Assembly (NCBI GenBank): GCA_023897205.1
Contig: JAHWDD010000033.1
Span: forward strand, 310,001-374,000
DNA length: 64,000 nt
Origin: Exophiala sp. HKRS030
Taxonomy: Eukaryota > Ascomycota > Eurotiomycetes > Chaetothyriales > Herpotrichiellaceae
Direction of reading: 5' to 3'
Below, one piece after another: positions 56,825 to 64,000 of this stretch; the stretch's first letter is position 1; every line of letters begins with the position of its first letter. Both the position numbers and the translations under genes were made by a program. Under the pieces are notes generated by a model that was not told the origin of the DNA, searched no databases, and saw only the letters and a list, made by a program, of their open reading frames with translations.

Positions 56825-59438
56825 TCAACACTGACGGAAACGTTTTGAAGGGACACATGAGTACCTATAGAACTTTCCTAGACCTTCAAAGGGCCCAGAG
56901 AGATAAGTTGCTCTTGATTCCCGCTTGAAGGACGTGTGGATAGATTTCAATCTTAGCAGGAAGCTGCCAACGCCGGCAGACGTCTCCAATGCTTCGGGAA
57001 TGACCTGACATGTCGCGGTAAATAATTTTTGTAAGCAGGCTTTACAATCCATGTTGATAGGTAACCAGACAGCGATAGATAACATTCTGGAAACTCCCTT
57101 GTCAAGCAGTGTCAACCACCGCCATATTGTACCCTGTTTAGAGCCAGAGGCTCAAATTACCTGAGATTATTATGAAAGCTCGAACGTCTTCAGAGTCTCT
57201 AGATTCTGGTTCTTTGTGATTTATTGCGCAAATGTCTCTACATTTCAGAAGCTTTCCCGCGCAGCCGCCATATATTAGTGAACTAGTGCTCAGATCGGTC
57301 GTTACCCTTGACCCGATTCTCAAAGTGATGTCATTACCTTGGTCCATCATAACATGTAAAACTGACTGACTCACATGGTTGCTATCGACCGATTGATGAA
57401 ACACTTCTGCGTATACTCAATGGCCCACACAATGGTAGACATTTGAGCTCTCATGGTCGAGGCTTCTTCTTCCCCGAGCAGAAGATGGCACATATCGTCG
57501 CCAGGAGAGTATTGCCATTGTACGGGATCTGGAGTCGTTGGTGGAGAGAACGTTTCAGAGTCTTTGCCCCCTCCAAGAAGTTGATGTCCAAAGGAGAAGA
57601 CTCGGGCGACGTAGATGCTCTCCGCTCGCGTTGGACTGCAGATGTCAATCTGTCCGGAAGAGATCTCATGAGGCCATTGACTAGCTGCGTGACGAATTGG
57701 GCACCACTATATCTAGATTGTAAGGAGTGCAAGAGCCGCAGGATATGCCCAAATCTCTGAGTGTCTATATCGTTGCCATCGAAACCTTCTTGATATAGTT
57801 TTACCAGAAACACTGCGATGGGTAATGGAAGCCACGTTGCACTGTCGAGTGGTCAGATGCTGGACTTCAAGATAACTCAAACGATAAGGTGCACATGTTG
57901 TCTACTTACAGTGATAACGGAATCTTTTCATTTCCATTTTCTTTCAGTAATGTCTCCACGGTTAAGGAGATGTTGCGCGCAGCTTCTTCTACTTGTGCAA
58001 TTGCGATAAGCTCTCTCCCAGCAGAAAGCCAATCTCTGGAGACGAATCTTCTTAAGTATACTTGATGGAATTGAATCATCAAGGAGCTGTTTCGAATGTG
58101 TCAGTTAAGATGCTGAAAATTTCGAAGCGAATCAAGAGTAATCACCCACTCTCGAAGAGAACTGAGGACGTGATAAGGAAGAGAAGCTCGAGCATCATTC
58201 CCCATAGGCAAGCCATTTAGGTGCTGTTTGTGTGATCTGTCCCAATCATAAACATCTTCCAGTACTTTCGTTGTGTCACGAGAACTCAGTGTGGGCGCTT
58301 GGAAATCTCGAAAACCAAAGATCCGGGCCATGATGTTAGAGAGCTTCCAAGAAAGAACAAAAGCACCTCGTACTGCCAATCTGGTTTGGTCATCGATATA
58401 ACTGGGAAAATGTATCACATCAGAAAGGTCCTCAACGTCGATGGAGTTATTTCCGCCAGAATCGTGCTCGGCGACAAGAGGTAGTTCAACATAAAATGAT
58501 AACATTCTGCGCCGGATAATACAAGACTTCCATAGGAGGTGAGCTCTTTTATTCCTCAGCTTTGCGTCGTTCATCACGAGCGCCTTTTGGGCATGCGAGA
58601 TTGCTAGATCGGCCCAGAAGTGGTTAACCTCATTTTCCCAACTGTATGGGCCCCAATGACTTAAGATCAAGCAGATTTCGGCAAGAACTATTGGGTGTGC
58701 CTTGGAAGATTTGTGATAGTGGGTCTGCTGCACTTTCAGTATTACTCAATGCTGTTGGTGTAGAACAACCCTACACGAGCAGCTTCAAACAGAGCCTTCT
58801 GGCCTTCGTGTATTGACTCAAATGATGTTTTAGTCAGATATTCCTTGGGAAGATACTGCAATATGTCAGCACTGAATCGCTCTACGTCAGATCTTGTGCA
58901 ACTTACCCCAAAGCCTGCAAACATAACAGCAAGGTCGCGTGCTAGACTGGCTTTTGTCGAACCGGCGAAGGATTCGTTCTCTACGGCTGCTTGCTCTGAA
59001 GACAAGAAGGGAAGATTTGGATGGAAGTTTGTGAAATACAATTTCCGAAGGAGTGTTTTCCACTTTGGAAAATTATCCAGCCCTGCGATTTCAATGTCTT
59101 TGGTTTGCTTCTTACCAACACATTCTCTAGGATCAATATATTGATGCCAGGGTTCGGACTCGTACTGGGGACTGAGGTCAGGATAACATTCTGCTACTTG
59201 CGTCCCTAAAGATAATAAGCATAAAGGTGATTGAGTTGAAAGACATGATCCTACCGATTATGTTCGTGACATATGATCGGTCGTCTGGGTTGATCCATGA
59301 GTCCCAGACTGAACATCGTAGGTTGTGTTCACTAAGAGGGAAAGTGCTTGACTCAGTGCTCGAGCCAAAGCAATTGCATTCTGAAGCCATCCTCGTACTT
59401 TGGGCGTAAATTAGCTTCGAAGGGTGTACAATATTCAT
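56825..59438 (-). CDS. Fungal-specific transcription-factor-like protein, no zinc cluster seen
   Basis: Fragments on consecutive minus-strand ORFs fit the middle-homology (fungal_trans) family: PNLPFLSSEQAAVENESFAG, a long exon with LAEICLILSHWGPYSWENEV, LLWKSCIIRRRMLSFYVE and HFPSYIDDQTRLAVRGAFVLS, then FLVKLYQEGFDGNDIDTQRF, and a C-terminal WLTLLDKGVSRMLSIAVWLP ... VGSFLLRLKSIHTSF. I found no CxxC zinc-cluster pattern in the 5' region up to about 59750 in any frame. Exact splicing and the start are uncertain. Either the DNA-binding exon is lost, or the gene starts elsewhere and is not recognised. A regulator lacking the cluster may act through a partner or be a relic. Confidence 0.6.
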
Positions 59439-60604
59439 CTATCCACTTACATTGTCACAAATATCTCATGTGCTGAGTTTACGGAGTAGTGGCCAGACCG
59501 CTCTCTACATGACAAGTCCGGATTGCCGAGCCTCAGCCGTAACCACCTATGTCGATGCAACATAACATTGACGGTCCAATGCATGAACATTGGCTGACTC
59601 CAATATGCGTTGCGTTCAGTCTGATCCATTCAACTTTAAGTCTTTGTTGTTCAAAGAAGGCCCGCAATTCCCCTAATGTGGCTATCAAAGTCGCCATTTC
59701 TAGGATTATCAAAGCAACATCTCCAACCACTACCTCTGGGTGAAAGGACTAGGTAAGGATCTAAGTACAGCGAATTCATAGATACTGGAACCCGTTGAAT
59801 CTGACCCTTTTTCTTCCCTTATATTGGTGCATTCCTTTTCAATACATCGCATGTAGGAAGGCAACGGGCGCCCTTAATTCAGAGTCTATTCAAGATTCAG
59901 TGTGCTGAATGCGCATGTTTGCCTGGAGCCGATAACACTCGGGAAGTCCGCAGCGGTGGAAATGGAATTTTTCCCTTCCAAAGACAAGCCGCTGGTGTTA
60001 TCAACTTTGCGGGCGTCTAGGTCTATGAACTTCAACACGCGCAAATGAGCTGCCTTCTTGTCTATCTGATCTATGAATCAAGGAGAATTCCTCTCTACAT
60101 ACACGAGTTTACAGCAGAGAAACCCTGTCAAAGGACACAGAGATCGAGCAAGAGATTGCATTGCCACCGAGAAGGGGTCCTTCCAGGCGCAACCTCTAGG
60201 GTTGAGACAGTGTTTGGGAGTGCCCACGGGTCAGCGGGTATTCATAACGTCCGCAACTACTTTGCAACTACTTCAATCCCAGGTCATCGGGTGGAAGATA
60301 TGCAAGATCTTGAGGAGCACATATTAAAGAATTGTTTTTCTGTTATAGGAGGTAAGATCAGGCTAGAAAGGAGATTGTGTGTATGGGAGTACCTCATGAG
60401 CCACTACGAGATTCTCGTCTACAATGCAATGCCACAGCATTCTTTCCTGGCATTGGTATCTTCCCTTCTATGATATGGCTCCACGAACGATAGATCGCAT
60501 ATCGTTGATTTGTAGTGCTGGATGTGCACACGGCTAGAGTTGCTGTCGATTTGAAGCATCGGTTGCGAGCAGTCTCGAAACACATCCACCATCTTTTCTT
60601 CAGT
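59439..60604. other. Intergenic, no supported gene
   Basis: 1.17 kb. Several short ORFs on both strands. One TACGGAGTA copy lies at 59480-59488. The minus-strand part to ~59750 may hold a 5' exon of the regulator-like gene, but I cannot support one. Confidence 0.4.
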
Positions 60605-63319
60605 TTACTCCTTATGTGAAACCATGTGATTCTTACGCGGAACCGCGATTGGCGAGTCGGAAACAAACTTTTTGGTGTGCTCGACATCTTGACTGAACGA
60701 TACATTGTCGTCGCCCAGAATCTGTGCTTTATGCCACCCAACAGCTGACATGACGGCACCGGGTCCTGCGGCGAAGATCCCGATGGCGAAGATGATAAGG
60801 CTGCTCAATCGTAAACTTCCGTTGCCAATGCCCGATCGACCGAGGTCGTGCCAAGATACCAAACTCCATACCAGGCCGGCAGTGAAGGTGACAAGGAAGT
60901 CCCACAGGAACATATTGTGATTGCCATTCTCGACTGAAAGCTCATCTCCAGTGCGAAAGGAGAACACATCTGACATTGTGACTGAAGAAAATTGATTCAG
61001 ACAACAAACAAGTACTAGCCAGTGTGCTGATGCGCAGATAAGAAAAGAAGCAACATAAAGTGTTTTTGTTGACGAATGCGATTTGATCCAGGGAGTAGGA
61101 TCGAGGAAGCGTTGGAATAAGACGATGTATATTGGACAAAACATCCAGACCAGTGCCATGTATTGGCGGAGGATGCTGCTCAAGAAAGGGGCGAACATGA
61201 GCAGACTTGGGACGAGATAGCCCAGTACCATTGCTGGTAAAATAGTACTTCCTTTTGTTGGAGATATGTGGGTGCCACTCGACCACCAAGATGACTTTGA
61301 AGAAGATGAAAGGACTTCAATCATATAAAATAGAGGGGTACCAAATGCGATCGCCGAGACGTTGCTGAGCATGGCAAATATGACAGCACTTAAACTTTGG
61401 TCAGCTTCTTTTCAACCGTTGAAGAAAAGGGGTGGTCTTACAATCCGACTGCATTGTGACGGTTACGCGATCGACATGATTCCACAGTCCATGTGGAGAA
61501 TAGAGCAAACTCGGAGATTGTCAAGTAAAATGTGAGTAGCTGAAACGGTCGATTCCACCCCTCAGTGGCGGGCCAATATACTGCAATGAGGAAGCTCATG
61601 GATCCTCCCAGTAATGGTACACGGTCGAAGTTCTGCATGACCTTGTCTTCGTGATAGGGATACTTCCGAGAGTGAACGACATTGGTGAGCTTCGCCAAAG
61701 CTCCATTGGACTCTGGTTCAATGACTAGACCATAGACGGCAAGAAAAAGTAATGAGAGGAACGCGACGGTGCTGACTGCAGTGACACTCCAACGACGAGC
61801 AGTTGGGACACTGTTCAGCTCATCATCCCATAATAGCATATGCTTTTTGTTGATCAGTGGCAACGAAGCACACTTCTCGGCACCGACAACTGAACCGCTG
61901 CTCTGGTCCCAGCTGACGGATGCAGGAAGGAATTGCAATATCCATCGATCTGCAAATTGGAGAACTCTGCTGTCCCATGCCATCAATTGTTGCTGGAAAT
62001 GGCTGTCCGCAACAAGGTTGGTTACACGCGCGTGTCGTGCCTCTTGGATGGACTCGAACAATAGAGAAATTTCTTCATCGGAGACCGCGGCTGATCTCGT
62101 GCTTTCAGTGCGTGTGGTACACAACTCTTGCCACTTTGTCGCAAAAATGGCTGCATCTTCAATGGCGTTGTTACCTCCTTGCCCTGATATAGGGTTGAAC
62201 TAAGGCTCATTAGGACAGAACAGATATTGAGGGCCATGTAGCGACCTACCTTGTGAACTGAATCCCCGAGGAGCATTATGCGGCCCCAGTGCCATCTTTT
62301 GAATACGTGATGCGGTAGTGGGGTGATGGTCGATTTGGTCTTGTTGGCGTATATCTCACCGAATGATACCGTCTCGGTGACCATGACATGCTCGTTTGCT
62401 GTGGCCAATGCAATCTCGTCTTGTTTGGTAAACTTAGGCAATTCGAGACTTTTTGAGCTCTGAATTTGCTTGAAGAACAAAAACCAGAATAGTTTTCCTT
62501 CAAGGCCTGCCATGACGGCAATGGTCTTCCCTCTCATGTGAACAAGGTTGACTTGGGATGAAGGAATACCCCCGGTAGACCCAGAAATGCCGAAGATACA
62601 GCCATATTCACATCGCATGGCTAAAAGTGTCAACACCTCTGACTCCACAGATTTGCATCGGGAAGGATACTGTGGATGTCTTACTTTCTTGCATGGGCGT
62701 TTGAAGTCTGGCAGGCTCTCCACTTTCCCCAAGTCGCCACATCTCACGACGGATGGAGCTATGTATTCCATCTGCACCAACAATGACTGTTCCCTCAAAA
62801 CAATTCCCTCTTTCTGTCTCTACCTTTACCCCCGAACTGAGCGGTACGATCTTGACAATACGCTTTCCAGAAAGAATCTTGGATTTGTCCTTGAGGTTCT
62901 CGTAGAGTATACGCAGCACGGCGCTTCTTTCCAGGAAGCAGATTTCGTAGCCATGTCTAGATAAGTACCCCTTTGTCAGTGCAAGGGTAGTGAAATGCTG
63001 CTGGTTCCGTGAAATTTTACCTTCGTTTGATCTCGTCATATATCCTGCAAGAATAAAGCACACGGCCGTCTTCTGTCCGATTGATTATCGTATCGGCCGG
63101 AGCCGACAGTCTCATAATTTTTTCGTAGCATCCGATTTGGTCAAGAACTCTGAAGCCATTTGGATGAAGGCCGATGCTTGCTCCAACGTCCGGTGCGATT
63201 TGCTCATGTGCCTCGCAAAGTAAATAGTCGATGCCAAGTCGTTCAAGGAGATTCGCCAGCGTAAGTCCAGCAATACCTCCCCCAACGATGATCACCTTTG
63301 AGTCAGATACCTTCTCCAT
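60605..63319 (-). CDS. Flavin monooxygenase (PaxM-like) fused to a multi-span membrane domain
   Basis: ATG at 63319: MEKVSDSKVIIVGGGIAGLT (FAD motif), IGLHPNGFRVLDQIGCYEKI, RHGYEICFLERSAVLRILYE, VIVGADGIHSSIRREMWR (DG motif), then LLGDSVHKFNPISGQGGNNA, which holds the GD...P...G flavin-binding site. All joins read in frame. From about residue 440 the protein becomes a membrane domain with 8-9 hydrophobic helices (for example WSVTAVSTVAFLSLLFLAVY, STILPAMVLGYLVPSLLMF, AAGPGAVMSAVGWHKAQI). About 810 residues and intact. PaxM-type enzymes epoxidise prenyl chains in fungal meroterpenoid and indole-diterpene pathways, and a partner cyclase is a separate membrane protein in those pathways. Whether this tail is a cyclase, an anchor or a transporter cannot be told by eye. 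It is 4.2 kb from the MFS3/CoA-transferase block and has no prenyltransferase next to it in the window. Confidence 0.88.
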
Positions 63320-64000
63320 GATACCTAGGGCAAGTGAGTAAGTATAAATGGTTGTAGGATATGTGGTAGAATAATTCGCTGATTTCGAGCGTTAAATTCT
63401 CAAAAAGTGAGGTATTGAAACAGCCGGCATTTCGGTCTTGAGACAGCCAGCTCTACTCGCCAATCGCGATACTTGAAGTTTGTTACTCGAGTCAGGCTGA
63501 ACATTCGTGACAAGAGCCTCGGCCACTAGGCCCGGGACCCCACATATGCGGATTCCTGGAGTACGGAGTACATAAGTCCCGTCTGGGGAGAGACTTCGGT
63601 CCGTGCGGCGAGCGACTGTAATGCACATCATGATCCTGCACATTTTCCACGGCGTGGGACCACCTCGATGTTCAAAGAAAATGTTATTACCTGAGAATGA
63701 CAATAACTTACTCCCTACAGCCAATACAACGCCGTCGAAACAGTCACACCGTCTCACGAGACAAGTCCCGTGGGAGGTGCAAACACCGTGAGATGGTTGA
63801 TGTGGTTGCGGCCCTGATGGGCGCGCTTGACGACAACGACTCATAGCTGTTAGTATTTGACGAGATGAATGGTTCGTCGTGTCCGAGTAAAAAGCATGCT
63901 CTACGTTTAGCGGAACTGTGGCGATGAATGTCAAGCATTGATTCTAACTTTGTAAAAAAGTACTATGAAGAAGTCGAGGGCAACACCTTTCACTACTAGA
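63320..64000. other. Intergenic to the window edge
   Basis: 680 bp upstream of the flavin monooxygenase. No supported gene; ORFs in 63392-63934 are unsupported. A TACGGAGTA copy lies at 63562-63570. It probably contains the promoter of the monooxygenase; a divergent gene may begin beyond 64000. Confidence 0.4.

Noticed and set aside
14571..63319. A PKS/NRPS/terpene-type biosynthetic cluster
   Set aside because: No core synthase or prenyltransferase seen in any frame; only tailoring or degradative enzymes.
1..64000. CRISPR arrays, bacterial operons, rRNA, tRNA and LTR elements
   Set aside because: None seen by eye: no spaced direct repeats, no Pol/integrase motifs, no clear tRNA cloverleaf. 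A tRNAscan or repeat search could still find something small.

Overview
The window is nuclear DNA of a filamentous ascomycete (Pezizomycotina). The evidence is the many 50-80 nt GT-AG introns with CTRAY-like branch points, a HET-domain gene, Zn2Cys6 regulators, YOS9 and SLA1 orthologues, and large oxidative gene families. A Eurotiomycete, perhaps Chaetothyriales, is my guess from gene content; it is not proven.

Layout. About 0-14.3 kb is mostly housekeeping: the 3' part of an ankyrin-repeat gene, the ER lectin gene YOS9, the endocytic scaffold gene SLA1, and a HET-domain gene. About 14.5-56.5 kb is a dense accessory block: three Baeyer-Villiger flavin monooxygenases (BVMOs), three short-chain dehydrogenases, a medium-chain (quinone-reductase-like) dehydrogenase, a cytochrome P450, a metallo-beta-lactamase-fold lactonase, a carboxymuconolactone-decarboxylase-like protein, a serine beta-lactamase/LovD-like enzyme, an HSL-type alpha/beta-hydrolase, a family III CoA-transferase, three sugar-porter-type MFS transporters and two Zn2Cys6 regulators. 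About 56.8-63.3 kb holds a regulator-like gene without a visible DNA-binding domain and a flavin monooxygenase fused to an 8-9 helix membrane domain. The window has no PKS, NRPS, terpene synthase or prenyltransferase.

How the genes may work together (inference). Uptake (MFS), hydroxyl/ketone interconversion (P450, SDRs, MDR), Baeyer-Villiger oxidation to esters or lactones, ring opening (lactonase, hydrolase) and CoA transfer to the acid form a logical route for degrading cyclic ketones, terpenoids or steroid-like compounds. A tailoring role for a product made elsewhere is the alternative.

Sequence quality. I rebuilt exons by eye. About a dozen genes read through perfectly, but eight others need one extra base at 12 clear places (plus two less certain ones). 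Every case is a missing G or C at or beside a G/C run, and conserved SLA1 is affected twice. This looks like homopolymer under-calling rather than pseudogene decay, so I call these genes CDS and flag the breaks.
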